In this document: piece after piece, positions 8,371 through 18,064 of the stretch
Numbering within the stretch: position 1 is the stretch's first letter
How the letters are laid out: the number at the start of each line of letters is the position of its first letter
Source: Hydrogenophaga sp.
Lineage (GTDB): Bacteria; Pseudomonadota; Gammaproteobacteria; Burkholderiales; Burkholderiaceae_C
Direction of reading: 5' to 3'
Assembly: GCF_030158645.1 (NCBI RefSeq)
Contig: NZ_JAOASO010000083.1
Coordinates: 1 to 47,809 of the forward strand
Length of the DNA: 47,809 nucleotides
Notes under the pieces: model-generated
Told to the model about the DNA's origin: nothing
What the model saw: the letters and a program-made list of their open reading frames with translations, nothing else
Databases searched by the model: none
Program-made: the position numbers and the translations under genes

Positions 8371-10791
8371 TCAGTTCAAAAGGCGCTCGGGATTGGCGTC
8401 GAGCTTGGTGAGGGCGTCGCGGGTGGCCCGCACGGTCAGCGCTTCTTCTTCGCTCGGCACCAGCAGGCCGGCCTGCAGATAGGAAGCCACGCGGGTCGAC
8501 TGGATCAGGAAGCAACGACCGCCGTTGGTGACGAACAGGTAGAGCTGCCCGCGCTGACTGCGCCACGCCAGCTGCACGCTGTTGAGCTTGCCGTTGTGGT
8601 CCAGACCAAACCACGAGCCGATCTGCAACTCCACAGCCCACGAGCGCATCGCCTCGTTGGGCTGGCTGCCTCCTTGGTTGATCACCTCGATGTTGCTGGC
8701 GTCCACGCCCGTGATCATCTCGATGCTCTCGTTGTTCAGGTCGAGGTCGCCCAGGCCGTCGGCGGGCAGGTAGTCTTCCAGGTTGGCCAGCCGGTCGGAG
8801 AGGTTGTCCAGCTGCTCCTGCGATATAGCCTCGGTGCGGGACATGAAGGCATCGGCCAACGTGTCACTCACGGTCTTGATGTGCTGGTCCTGCATGCCCG
8901 TGGTGAAGCCCAGCAACCCCATACCCTGGCGCAGGCGCTGCAGCAAGGCGGGCAGTTGCTGGATCACGCGGGCACGGTCGTCGCGGTTGGGCTTGGCGCT
9001 GGCGGCCCACAACAAGTCGGACGCCACCTGCTTGAGTGCGCTGGTCTCCTCATGCCGCAGGCCGTACTTGACGCTGGACACGGCGAGCACATCGACCCAC
9101 ACCTTGAACAGGAAATCGCGGACCTCGTCGCGCACCGGCACGTCGTCCAGCAGCTTGCGCAGCTCGATCGTGTACTGCACCGACAGCGTTTCTTTCTGCT
9201 CGACCTGCTGTGCCACGCTCACAAAACGGCTGGCACTGCCTTGCTCGCTCAGGTAGGTGGAGAGGAATTTCTGAAACTCGTCGAACACGAGCTGGAAGAC
9301 GCGGCGGCCGGTTTCCGGGTACTGCTCGATCACCTGGACCACGCGCTTGATCTCGGCTTCCAGCGCGGCCGAGCTGACGTTGGACTCAAACCCCATCACA
9401 CACGAGCCCATGCGGTCGATCAGTCGGCGGGCGGGGTGCTGCAAGGCGCTGAAAAATTCGGGTTCGGCCAGGGCGACCCGCAACACCGGAATCTGCAGGC
9501 GCGCGAACCACACCCGCACGCTCGGCGGAATGCGCTCCTCGGCCAGGATGCTCTGGAACATGAGGGCCACCACCTCGATGGTGGCTTTCTCCGTGGGCGT
9601 GCTGGCGGCCTGCTTGAGCTCGGCAGTGCGCTGGCGCAGCACCACGGCGGCCTTCTCGACATGGGAAGCGTCCATGTACACGCCGCCCGGGCGGCTGTTG
9701 CCCGAGACGTAAAAGCCGGCACCGGCGCTGTCACCCGGCACCGCGCGTTGCATGGCCTGCGCCAGGCCGGGCGACGGCGGCAAGATCTGTGTGGCTTCGA
9801 AATCGCCGCCGACCTTCTCGATCAGCATGCGCCGCAACCGACCCACCACGCCCTGCGCGCGCATGCGCGCACGGGCCAAGGGCGAAGCACCGGTCATCAT
9901 GCGGGTTTCGTCCTGCACACCCGCGCCCGAGAGGCCGGTGGCACTGGAGCGACCCGACGGGTTGGCGCCGCCGAGGCCGCTCGGGCCGTCGTTGTGAGGA
10001 GCCCCCGGCTCCGCACCCGGGCCAGCCGCTTGCCGGAACCCCGCAGACGCCCCGACCGGATGTGCAGCGCCACTGGGTGGAACCCGTGCGCCCACCGGAC
10101 GGGACTGTGGTGGCGCGCCGGGCGGGCCTTCAGAGCGCGCTCCGGGAGCGCGCCTGACCAGGGCCTGCAGGTCGATTTCCTTCATCACGCCGCTGGCCAC
10201 CAGAAATTCGTTGGCGGCCTTGTAAGCGTCGTGCAACTTGGCTGTCATGACCGGCGCCAGTGCATCCTGCACCAGCGCCCAGGCTTCGCGCGTCATGCCG
10301 GCGTCCAGCCATTGGTCCACGAGAATGCGGGCGGTCACGTCGGGCAACAGCACATCACCGCGCGACAACTCCTGGCGTTTCTCCAGGTGCTGCACCCGCA
10401 GGCGCAATTCGTTGAGCTCGGTGGACGCTTTTTCCAGCACCCGCATGGCCAGACGCGAAGCCATGATCTGGTCGTCGATGGCGCCTTCAGCCACCAGCTC
10501 AAGCGCGCCCGACAGGCTGATGGGCTGACCCGAGCTGGATGTGCGCGGCAGCAGTGTGCGCTGCAGCGCCTTGCGGCTCTGGTTGAGCCAGGTGGTCTGG
10601 TTTTTCTGGAAGGCGGTCCAGGCGTCTCGCCGGACCTGCATGTCGCGGGCTGAGCCGACCTGATCGAGGACGGTGGTCAGCCGGGTGTCGCAGGCCTTGA
10701 CCATTTCGGGAAGGGCGCGTCCCACGTGAACCACGAAAAGTTCACGTGCCTGTTTGGCCAGGGAGGAGACGTGCTGATCGGGGGGCGCCAC
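8371..10791 (-). CDS. DUF1631 family protein
   Basis: An 806-residue protein matching the large, function-unknown DUF1631 family common in beta- and gammaproteobacteria. It has no signal peptide or membrane helix, so it is probably cytoplasmic. An alpha-helical N-terminal part (about 1-215) and a long helical core (about 300-700) are joined by a Gly/Pro/Ala/Arg-rich linker at about 217-290. The C-terminus (about 690-800) contains the LQIGSWFGLDHNGKLNSVQL block, which resembles the beta-rich PilZ-like end of such proteins. That resemblance is impression, not proof. The start is GTG at 10791. It follows secF on the same strand after 83 bp. Confidence 0.8.
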   Translation of the reverse strand: MAPPDQHVSSLAKQARELFVVHVGRALPEMVKACDTRLTTVLDQVGSARDMQVRRDAWTAFQKNQTTWLNQSRKALQRTLLPRTSSSGQPISLSGALELVAEGAIDDQIMASRLAMRVLEKASTELNELRLRVQHLEKRQELSRGDVLLPDVTARILVDQWLDAGMTREAWALVQDALAPVMTAKLHDAYKAANEFLVASGVMKEIDLQALVRRAPGARSEGPPGAPPQSRPVGARVPPSGAAHPVGASAGFRQAAGPGAEPGAPHNDGPSGLGGANPSGRSSATGLSGAGVQDETRMMTGASPLARARMRAQGVVGRLRRMLIEKVGGDFEATQILPPSPGLAQAMQRAVPGDSAGAGFYVSGNSRPGGVYMDASHVEKAAVVLRQRTAELKQAASTPTEKATIEVVALMFQSILAEERIPPSVRVWFARLQIPVLRVALAEPEFFSALQHPARRLIDRMGSCVMGFESNVSSAALEAEIKRVVQVIEQYPETGRRVFQLVFDEFQKFLSTYLSEQGSASRFVSVAQQVEQKETLSVQYTIELRKLLDDVPVRDEVRDFLFKVWVDVLAVSSVKYGLRHEETSALKQVASDLLWAASAKPNRDDRARVIQQLPALLQRLRQGMGLLGFTTGMQDQHIKTVSDTLADAFMSRTEAISQEQLDNLSDRLANLEDYLPADGLGDLDLNNESIEMITGVDASNIEVINQGGSQPNEAMRSWAVELQIGSWFGLDHNGKLNSVQLAWRSQRGQLYLFVTNGGRCFLIQSTRVASYLQAGLLVPSEEEALTVRATRDALTKLDANPERLLN

Positions 10792-10817
10792 AATATTTTC
10801 AGTATGACACGAAAGAT

Positions 10818-10836
10818 TTCAGCGCCTCGCGCTGAA
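10818..10836 (-). terminator. Weak hairpin after secF
   Basis: An 8-bp perfect stem, TTCAGCGC / GCGCTGAA, with a CTC loop lies between secF and the DUF1631 gene. On the minus strand it is followed by ATCTTTCG, a poor T-tract, so termination would be partial at best. Confidence 0.4.
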
Positions 10837-10874
10837 GGTGCTCACAAAGGGTAAGCCCGGCAGGGTGTTCGCGC

Positions 10875-11828
10875 TTAAACCACAGCGCCTGCGTTCGGAT
10901 CGTCCGGATCGCCTTCGTTCTTGCTGCTGGACTTGATCAGGTCCTCGCGCTTGATGCCCAGCCACATGGCCATGGCCGCGCCGACAAACACCGAGGAATA
11001 AATGCCGAAGCAGATGCCGATGGTCAGCGCGAGCGCGAAGTAAAACAGCGTCGGGCCGCCGAACAGCAACATGGACAGCACCATGATCTGGGTCGAGCCG
11101 TGGGTGATGATGGTGCGGCTGATCGTGGAGGTGATCGCATGGTCGATCACCTGCTGGGGCGCCATCTTGCGCTGCTTGCGGAAGGTCTCGCGGATGCGGT
11201 CGAAAATCACCACCGACTCGTTGACCGAGTAACCCAGCACGGCGAGCACCGCGGCCAGCACCGCGAGCGAGAACTCCCACTGGAAAAATGCGAAGAAGCC
11301 CAGGATGATGATCACGTCGTGCAGGTTGGCCACGATGGCCGAGACGGCGTACTTCCATTCAAACCGGAAGGCCAGATAAATCATGATGCCCGCGATCACC
11401 AGCCCCAGGGCCATGAGGCCGCTGGACACCAACTCCTGACCCACCTGCGGTCCCACGAACTCGGTCCGGCGCAGCTCCACCGCCGGGTTCTGTGCCTTCA
11501 ACGCCGCCAACACGGTTTCGCTCTGTTGCCCGGACGACTGGCCGGCCTGCACCGGCAAACGCAGCAACACGTCGCGCGAGGTGCCGAAGTTCTGCACCGG
11601 CACGTCGGCGTAACCCAGGTTCTCGATCACCTTGCGCACCGACTCCAGGTCGGCGGGTTGCTCATAGGCGACTTCCATCACGGTGCCGCCGGTGAACTCC
11701 ACCGACAGGTGCAGGCCGCGTGTGGTCAGGAAAAAGACGGCGAGCACAAACGTGATGAACGAGATCGCGTTCAGCACGATCGCGTGCTTCATGAACGGGA
11801 TGTCCTTGCGGATGCGGAAGAGTTCCAT
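10875..11828 (-). CDS. secF: Protein translocase subunit SecF
   Basis: A 317-residue inner-membrane protein with six predicted helices. With SecD it uses the proton-motive force to pull translocating chains through SecYEG into the periplasm. It opens with the family's MELFRIRKDIPFM, has the periplasmic P1 loop after GLHLSVEFTGG, and the conserved SVNESVVIFDRIRE in helix 4-5. It ends in a short polar tail rich in Ser, Lys and Asp. It lies 15 bp downstream of secD. Confidence 0.96.
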   Translation of the reverse strand: MELFRIRKDIPFMKHAIVLNAISFITFVLAVFFLTTRGLHLSVEFTGGTVMEVAYEQPADLESVRKVIENLGYADVPVQNFGTSRDVLLRLPVQAGQSSGQQSETVLAALKAQNPAVELRRTEFVGPQVGQELVSSGLMALGLVIAGIMIYLAFRFEWKYAVSAIVANLHDVIIILGFFAFFQWEFSLAVLAAVLAVLGYSVNESVVIFDRIRETFRKQRKMAPQQVIDHAITSTISRTIITHGSTQIMVLSMLLFGGPTLFYFALALTIGICFGIYSSVFVGAAMAMWLGIKREDLIKSSSKNEGDPDDPNAGAVV

Positions 11829-11843
11829 GGTGCGGTGCCTCGT

Positions 11844-13718
11844 TCAGTCGGCCTTGACGGCGGGGGTCTGGTCATCGGGGCGCCAGACGGTGCCGATGGA
11901 CACGGTCTTGAGTTTCTTCTGCCGGCCGTACCAGAGGTTGACCAGGCCGCGCGAGAAAAACACCGAAGAGAACATGCTGGTGACGATGCCCAGGCAGTGC
12001 ACCACCGCGAAGCCGCGCACCGGTCCCGAGCCGAAGATCAGCAGCGCCAGACCGGCGATCAGCGAGGTGATGTTGGAGTCCAGGATGGTGCCCCACGCCT
12101 GGTCGTAGCCGGTGTTGATGGCCACTTGCGGTGATGCACCCCGCCGCAGCTCCTCGCGCACGCGCTCGTTGATCAGCACGTTGGAGTCGATGGCCATGCC
12201 CAGTGCCAGCGCCATGGCGGCAATGCCGGGCAGGGTCAGCGTGGCCTGCAGCATGGACAGCAGCGACACCAGCAGGAGCAGGTTGAAGCCCAGTGCGATG
12301 CTGGAGAACATGCCGAAAAGCATGTAATAGGCGCACATGAACAGGACGATGACCGCAAAGCCCCAGATCACGCTGTTGAAACCCTTGGCGATGTTCTCCG
12401 CACCCAGGCTCGGGCCGATGGTGCGCTCTTCGACGATTTCCATGGGCGCTGCCAGCGAACCGGCGCGCAGCAGCAGGGCCGTGTCGCTCGCTTCGACGCT
12501 GGTCATGGCGCCGGAGATCTGCACCCGGCCGCCGCTGATTTCGCCGCGGATCACCGGCGCGGTGACCACTTCGCCACGTCCTTTTTCGAACAGGATGATG
12601 GCCATGCGCTTGCCCACGTTGTCACGCGTGACGTCGCGGAAAATGCGCGCGCCCTTGGCGTCCAGCGTGAGGTGCACGGCGGCTTCCTGGGTCTGGCTGT
12701 CGAAGCCGGCCTGGGCATCGGTCAGGTTTTCGCCGGTCAGCAGCACATCGCGCTTGACCACGACCGAGCGGCCACCACGCTCGGGGTAACGCTCGGAGCC
12801 GAACGGCACCGCGCCGGTGCCGCGCTCGGCGGCCAGCCCGTCGGTGGACTCGTCCACCATGCGCACTTCCAGCGTGGCGGTGCGGCCCAGGATGTCCTTG
12901 GCCTTGGCGGTGTCCTGCACGCCGGGCAGCTGCACCACGATGCGGTCCGCACCTTGTTGCTGAATCACCGGCTCGGCCACGCCGAGTTCGTTGATGCGGT
13001 TGTGCAGGGTGGTGATGTTCTGTTTCAGGGCCTGGTCCTGCACCAGCCGGGCGGCTTCGGGGCGCAGGGTCGCGATCAGGCGAAAGTCCGGCGTGTCGGT
13101 GAGCACGAGGTCGGGGAACTGGGCACGGATCAGGTCGGTCGCGGCGCCCAGGGTCTGGGCATCGCCGGCGCGCAGTTCCAGCGTCTGGCCGTTGCGGCTG
13201 ATGCCGCCGTGGCGCACGCCTTTTTCGCGCAACAGGGTGCGCAGGTCGGCCACGAGCACGTCCGCACGGCGCTGCAGCGCGGCGGCCATGTCGACCTGCA
13301 GCATGAAGTGCACCCCACCGCGCAGGTCCAGGCCGAGGTACATGGGCGAGGCACCCAGGGACGCGAGCCAGCTGGGCGTGCGCGGCAGCAGGTTGAGCGC
13401 CACCACGTGGCTGACGTCGGCGGGATCGGGGTTGAACGCCTTCTCCAGCGCATCGCGCGCCTTGAGCTGGTCGTCGGTGGTCTCGAAGCGGGCCTTCACC
13501 GAATTGGCGTCCTGCTGGATCAGCGCCGCTTGAACGCCCTGCGCTGCGAGTGCCTGCTCGACCCGGGTGACCGTGCCACTGTCGATGCGCACCGTGGACC
13601 GTGCCGCTGAGACCTGCACGGCGGGCGACTCACCAAACAGGTTGGGCAGCGCGTAGATCGCACTGATCAGCAGGACGATCAGGAGGATCGCGTACTTCCA
13701 CAGCGGGTAACGGTTCAT
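11844..13718 (-). CDS. secD: Protein translocase subunit SecD
   Basis: A 624-residue partner of SecF. Helix 1 is near residues 8-26 (YAILLIVLLISAIYALP). The P1 domain opens with YLGLDLRGGVHFMLQVD near residues 127-143 and includes the P1-head insertion. Five C-terminal helices carry GLGMAIDSNVL-type sequence (here ALGMAIDSNVLINERVREE). Usual length for betaproteobacteria. Order and strand are yajC-secD-secF; the queA and tgt genes that commonly precede yajC are not in this window. Confidence 0.97.
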   Translation of the reverse strand: MNRYPLWKYAILLIVLLISAIYALPNLFGESPAVQVSAARSTVRIDSGTVTRVEQALAAQGVQAALIQQDANSVKARFETTDDQLKARDALEKAFNPDPADVSHVVALNLLPRTPSWLASLGASPMYLGLDLRGGVHFMLQVDMAAALQRRADVLVADLRTLLREKGVRHGGISRNGQTLELRAGDAQTLGAATDLIRAQFPDLVLTDTPDFRLIATLRPEAARLVQDQALKQNITTLHNRINELGVAEPVIQQQGADRIVVQLPGVQDTAKAKDILGRTATLEVRMVDESTDGLAAERGTGAVPFGSERYPERGGRSVVVKRDVLLTGENLTDAQAGFDSQTQEAAVHLTLDAKGARIFRDVTRDNVGKRMAIILFEKGRGEVVTAPVIRGEISGGRVQISGAMTSVEASDTALLLRAGSLAAPMEIVEERTIGPSLGAENIAKGFNSVIWGFAVIVLFMCAYYMLFGMFSSIALGFNLLLLVSLLSMLQATLTLPGIAAMALALGMAIDSNVLINERVREELRRGASPQVAINTGYDQAWGTILDSNITSLIAGLALLIFGSGPVRGFAVVHCLGIVTSMFSSVFFSRGLVNLWYGRQKKLKTVSIGTVWRPDDQTPAVKAD

Positions 13719-13817
13719 GGTGTTGCCGGCCCTGGAGGCCGCAGGTGTGTCAGCGTGGTCGGACGGGGGTCTGGGCAGACAGGCAGAGGGCGGTCAAACC
13801 GCCCCCACTGCACACAT

Positions 13818-14144
13818 TCAGACGTTTTTCAGCGTGCCCTTGGGCAGAACTTGAACCACGGCGGTGCGCTGCATCTGGACTTCCATGCCGTCGGCAAGTT
13901 CCACACCGACGTAGATTTCGCCGATCTTGGACACCTTGCCGAGAAAGCCACCGGCGGTCACGACTTCGTCGCCTTTGGCGAGCGCCTCGACCATGGCCTT
14001 GTGCTCTTTCTGACGCTTCATCTGCGGACGGATCATCACGAAATACAGCACCACGAACATCAGCACCAGGGGCAGCATGCCGAGGATGGTGGATTGGGTG
14101 TCGCCACCAGCGGCGGCTTGGGCATAAGCGGAGGAAATGAACAC
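13818..14144 (-). CDS. yajC: Preprotein translocase accessory subunit YajC
   Basis: A 108-residue protein with a single membrane helix (about 19-39, LGMLPLVLMFVVLYFVMIRP), then the conserved RPQMKRQKEHKAMVEAL and a basic/beta cytoplasmic tail ending in LPKGTLKNV. It associates with SecDF. It is first in the visible yajC-secD-secF set, 99 bp upstream of secD. A strong terminator lies 38 bp upstream of its start, so transcription probably begins locally in that short gap. Confidence 0.96.
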   Translation of the reverse strand: MFISSAYAQAAAGGDTQSTILGMLPLVLMFVVLYFVMIRPQMKRQKEHKAMVEALAKGDEVVTAGGFLGKVSKIGEIYVGVELADGMEVQMQRTAVVQVLPKGTLKNV

Positions 14145-14182
14145 GGGCGGTCTCCAACAGGTTCGAGATCAAGAAAAGGCCG

Positions 14183-14219
14183 AGCGCCCGGGCGCCGCCA
14201 CAAGCGGCGCCCGGGCGCT
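14183..14219 (-). terminator. Strong rho-independent terminator of the oxidoreductase gene
   Basis: A perfect 16-bp GC-rich stem (arms 14183-14198 and 14204-14219) with a five-base loop. In minus-strand direction it is followed by CGGCCTTTTCTTG. It separates the indolepyruvate oxidoreductase gene from yajC on the same strand. Confidence 0.88.
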
Positions 14220-14282
14220 GGAACACAACCCGCGATTGTATGCCGGGGGGTGCTGAAGAGCGCCGCGCAGGGTGGCCGGGAC

Positions 14283-17200
14283 TCAGGCCGCCCGGGGAAG
14301 GCTGGCCGCACCGGCGGGCAGACGCCATTGGGACAGCAGCGCGTCGCGACGCGAGCGCGCGGCGGCCAGGTTGCGCTCTTTCACATGGCCGAAGCCCTTG
14401 ATGTGCTCGGGAACGCGGGCGATCTCGGCGGCCAGCTCCAGGTTGGTGGCGTTGAGCGCCGGCAAGAGCGCCTCGATGTCGGCGCGGTACTCGCCGATCA
14501 GCGCCCGCTCGGTGCGTCGCTCCTCGGTGCGGCCGAACAGGTCCAGCGCGGTGCCGCGCAGGCCCTTGAAGCGCGCCAACCAACGGAAGGCGGTGAACAT
14601 GAAAGGGCCGAACGGCTGCTTGACCAGCTCGCCCCGCTCGTTCTTCTTGGCAATGAGCGGGGGTGCCAGGTGCACCTTGAGCTTGAAGTCGCCTTCAAAC
14701 TGGCTCGCCAGGCGGGCGTGGAAGGCCGGATCGCTGTGCAGGCGGGCCACCTCGTACTCATCCTTGTAAGCCATGAGCTTGAACAGATTGCGCACCACGG
14801 CCTCGCTGAGTGTGGTCTTGCCCAGTGGCGCCTCGGCGGCGCGCACACGGGCCACAAACTGCTGGTAGTCGGCGGCGTAGGCGGCGTTCTGGTAGCCGGT
14901 GAGGAACTCCACCCGGCGCGCCATCAGCTCGTCGAGCGAGTCGCGTTTCTTGAACTGGATCACCTGCTCGCCGGCGCCGGCCTTCTGCCAGAGTGCGGCC
15001 ACGGCTGACGCGTTGTGCGCGGCGCGGCGGCCCCACTCAAAGGCCGCCTTGTTCTTGTCCACCTGCACCGCGTTGAGCTCGATCGCGCGCATCAGCGATG
15101 CCAGCTCCAGCGGCAGCCAGCCCTTTTGCCAGGCGTAGCCCAGCATCATCGGGTTGGTGTACAGGCTGTCGCCCATCAGGCGGGTGGCGGCGGTTTCCGC
15201 GTCGAACGCGCCCACGGATTCCGCGCCCAGGCTGTGCACCAGCGCGTCCACACAGGCCTGCGCCGGGTTCTGCCAGTCGGGGTTCTTCACGAAAGCCGCG
15301 GTGGGCGTGGCGCTCACGTTCAGGGCGACGTGGGTGCGGCCGGCGCGCAGGCGCTGCCAGGTTTCCTTGTTGGCGCTCACGATCGGGTCGCACCCAATGA
15401 TGAGGTCGGCCGATGCGGCAGAGACGCGCGTGGTGCGGATGTCGTCCTGCTGCGCGCCGATCAGCACGTGGCTCCAGGTCGCGCCGCCCTTTTGCGCCAG
15501 GCCCGCCGCGTCCTGCGTGACGATGCCCTTGCCTTCCAGGTGCGCGGCCACGCCGAGCAACTGGCCGATGGTGATGACGCCCGTGCCACCGACACCGGCC
15601 ACGATCACGCCCCAGGCTTCCGCGCCCAGCATCGGCAATGCCGGCTCGGGCAAGGCACCACCGGTCCACTCGGCCCCGGCTCCCTTTTTGTCCTTCTTGC
15701 GCAGCTGGCCGCCCTCAACCGTGATGAAGCTCGGGCAAAAGCCCTTGGTGCACGAGTAGTCCTTGTTGCAAGTGCTCTGGTTGATGGTGCGCTTGCGGCC
15801 GAACTCGGTGTCCAGCGGCTCCACCGACAGGCAGTTGGACTGCACGCCGCAGTCGCCACAGCCTTCGCACACCAGCTCGTTGATGACCACGCGCTTGGCC
15901 GGGTCCACCAGCGTGCCGCGCTTGCGGCGGCGGCGTTTTTCGGTGGCACAGGTCTGGTCGTAAATGATGACGGTGGTGCCTCGGATCTCGCGGAACTCGC
16001 GCTGCACCGCATCGAGCAGGTCGCGGTGCTGGATGGCGATGCCCTCGGGCAGGCCCTTCACACCGTCGTATTTTTCGGGTTCGTCGGTGACGATGGTGAT
16101 CTTGACCGCGCCCTCGGCGCGCATGCTCTGCGCGATCTGCACCACGCTGTGGCCCTCGGGGCGCTCGCCCACCTGCTGGCCGCCGGTCATGGCCACCGCG
16201 TCGTTGTAGAGGATCTTGTAGGTGATGTTCACCCCGGCCGCGATGCTCTGGCGCACCGCCAGCAGGCCGCTGTGGAAGTAGGTGCCGTCGCCCAGGTTGG
16301 CGAACATGTGCTCGTCATGGCTGAAGGGCTGCTGGCCCACCCACGGCACGCCCTCGCCCCCCATCTGCGTGAAACCCACGGTGGCGCGGTCCATCCAGAT
16401 CGTCATGAAATGGCAGCCAATGCCAGCCATGGCACGCGAACCCTCAGGCACCTTGGTGCTGGTGTTGTGCGGGCAGCCCGAGCAGAACCAGGGCTGGCGC
16501 TCGGCACCGGCCACGCCCTGCGTGAGCAGGGTCTGCATCGACTGTTCCTGCGCGGTCAGGATGGCCAGCTGCGCGTCGATGCGCGCCATCACGTCTTCGG
16601 GCACCTGGCCCATCTTCTTCAGGCGCTTGGCAATGGCGCGCGCGATGATCGCGGGCGACAGGTCGGCGTTGGCGCGCAGCAGGGTGCGCTCGCTCGGGTT
16701 GGGCATGCACCACTCGCCGCCGCTGAAATCGCCTTCGGCTTCCTCAAACTTGCCCAGCACGTTCGGGCGCACGTCGGGGCGCCAGTTGTAGAGCTCTTCC
16801 TTGAGCTGGTACTCGATGACCTGGCGCTTCTCTTCCACCACCAGGATCTCGCGCAGGCCGGTGGCGAACTCGCGGGTGGTCTGCGCCTCCAGCGGCCACA
16901 CCACCGCCACCTTGTGCAGGCGCAGGCCGATGCGCCGGCAGGTGTCGTCGTCCAGCCCCAGGTCCAGCAGGGCCTGGCGCGTGTCGTTGTAGGCCTTGCC
17001 GCTGGCGATCAGGCCGAAGCGGTCGTTCGGGCCGGCGATCACGTTGTGGTTGAGCTTGTTGGCGCGGATGTAGGCGAGTGCGGCATACCACTTGTAGTCG
17101 AACAAGCGGGCTTCCTGGTCCAGCGCGTGGTCGGGCCAGCGGATGTGCACGCCGCCGGGCGGCATGACGAACTCGGGCACCACGATGTTCACGCGGTCCG

Positions 17201-17882
17201 GGTCGATGATGGCGGTGGCGCTGGACTCCACGATCTCCTGGATCGTCTTCATGCCGGCCCACACGCCGCTGAAACGGCTCATGGCGATGGCGTGCAGGCC
17301 CAGGTCCAGGATGTCCTGCACCGAAGTCGGAAAGAACACCGGCAGGCCGCAGGCCTTGAAGATGTGGTCGCTCTGGTGCGCGGCGGTTGAACTCTTGGCC
17401 ACGTGGTCGTCACCCGCCACGGCGATCACGCCGCCCCAGGGCGTGGTGCCGGCCATGTTGGCGTGCTTGAAGACGTCGGAGCAGCGGTCCACGCCCGGGC
17501 CCTTGCCGTACCAGATGCCGAACACGCCGTCGAACTTGTTGGTGCCGGGCGGCGCAAAGCCCAGCTGCTGCGTGCCCCACAGCGCGGTGGCGGCCAGCTC
17601 CTCGTTCACGCCCGGCTGGAACACGATGTTCTGCGCCTTGAGGTGGGGTGCTGCCTTCTGCAAGGCCTGGTCGTAGCCGCCCAGTGGCGAACCGCGGTAC
17701 CCGCTGATGAAACCTGCGGTGTTCTTGCCCACCAGGGCGTCGCGCTGGCGCTGCAGCATGGGCAGCTTGACCAGCGCCTGCACGCCACTCATGAACGCAC
17801 GACCCTGATCGAGCGCGTATTTGTCGTCCAGCGTCACGGTTTCCAGCGCGCGGCGGATGTGGTCGGGCAGGGGGGCGTTCAT
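14283..17882 (-). CDS. Indolepyruvate ferredoxin oxidoreductase, fused large form
   Basis: A 1199-residue single-chain 2-oxoacid:ferredoxin oxidoreductase. The N-terminal pyrimidine-binding region opens near residues 45-75 (GKNTAGFISGYRGSPLGGYD). The TPP-binding part is near 485-600 (GIGCHFMTIWMDR, NLGDGTYFHSG, and ILYNDAVAMTGGQ). A Cys-rich 4Fe-4S stretch lies near 670-720 (CEGCGDCGVQSNC, then CNKDYSCTKGFC). The gamma-type domain follows near 760-900 (GVGGTGVITIGQLLG), then a C-terminal extension. The family oxidatively decarboxylates aryl-pyruvates from aromatic or branched amino-acid transamination. The fused form is typical of aerobic proteobacteria. It stands alone, divergent from an Lrp/AsnC regulator and closed by the hairpin at 14183. 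Confidence 0.92.
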   Translation of the reverse strand: MNAPLPDHIRRALETVTLDDKYALDQGRAFMSGVQALVKLPMLQRQRDALVGKNTAGFISGYRGSPLGGYDQALQKAAPHLKAQNIVFQPGVNEELAATALWGTQQLGFAPPGTNKFDGVFGIWYGKGPGVDRCSDVFKHANMAGTTPWGGVIAVAGDDHVAKSSTAAHQSDHIFKACGLPVFFPTSVQDILDLGLHAIAMSRFSGVWAGMKTIQEIVESSATAIIDPDRVNIVVPEFVMPPGGVHIRWPDHALDQEARLFDYKWYAALAYIRANKLNHNVIAGPNDRFGLIASGKAYNDTRQALLDLGLDDDTCRRIGLRLHKVAVVWPLEAQTTREFATGLREILVVEEKRQVIEYQLKEELYNWRPDVRPNVLGKFEEAEGDFSGGEWCMPNPSERTLLRANADLSPAIIARAIAKRLKKMGQVPEDVMARIDAQLAILTAQEQSMQTLLTQGVAGAERQPWFCSGCPHNTSTKVPEGSRAMAGIGCHFMTIWMDRATVGFTQMGGEGVPWVGQQPFSHDEHMFANLGDGTYFHSGLLAVRQSIAAGVNITYKILYNDAVAMTGGQQVGERPEGHSVVQIAQSMRAEGAVKITIVTDEPEKYDGVKGLPEGIAIQHRDLLDAVQREFREIRGTTVIIYDQTCATEKRRRRKRGTLVDPAKRVVINELVCEGCGDCGVQSNCLSVEPLDTEFGRKRTINQSTCNKDYSCTKGFCPSFITVEGGQLRKKDKKGAGAEWTGGALPEPALPMLGAEAWGVIVAGVGGTGVITIGQLLGVAAHLEGKGIVTQDAAGLAQKGGATWSHVLIGAQQDDIRTTRVSAASADLIIGCDPIVSANKETWQRLRAGRTHVALNVSATPTAAFVKNPDWQNPAQACVDALVHSLGAESVGAFDAETAATRLMGDSLYTNPMMLGYAWQKGWLPLELASLMRAIELNAVQVDKNKAAFEWGRRAAHNASAVAALWQKAGAGEQVIQFKKRDSLDELMARRVEFLTGYQNAAYAADYQQFVARVRAAEAPLGKTTLSEAVVRNLFKLMAYKDEYEVARLHSDPAFHARLASQFEGDFKLKVHLAPPLIAKKNERGELVKQPFGPFMFTAFRWLARFKGLRGTALDLFGRTEERRTERALIGEYRADIEALLPALNATNLELAAEIARVPEHIKGFGHVKERNLAAARSRRDALLSQWRLPAGAASLPRAA

Positions 17883-18064
17883 CGTTGTTGTCTCCGTGAT
17901 GGGCAGGGTCGCGTCGTGGGCGTCTCAAAGACCGAAGCCGCTCGCCTCGTGGGCACACGACTCCAGTGTGGCGCACAGTGTATGCCCCGCTGCGCGACAG
18001 GTGTTTGCGTTTCATGCCCGTTTTATCGATGATCGAGCAACATTCTTTCCAGAGGGAGACCCTC
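17883..18064. promoter_or_regulatory. Divergent promoter region between the oxidoreductase and the Lrp-type regulator
   Basis: 182 bp with no gene. It contains a perfect dyad TCGAT-G-ATCGA at 18026-18036, close to the regulator start, which could be a site for the Lrp/AsnC protein itself. A purine-rich AGAGGGAGA at about 18051-18059 is the probable ribosome binding site of the regulator. Lrp-family proteins often control the divergent metabolic gene; no binding is shown here. Confidence 0.45.
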
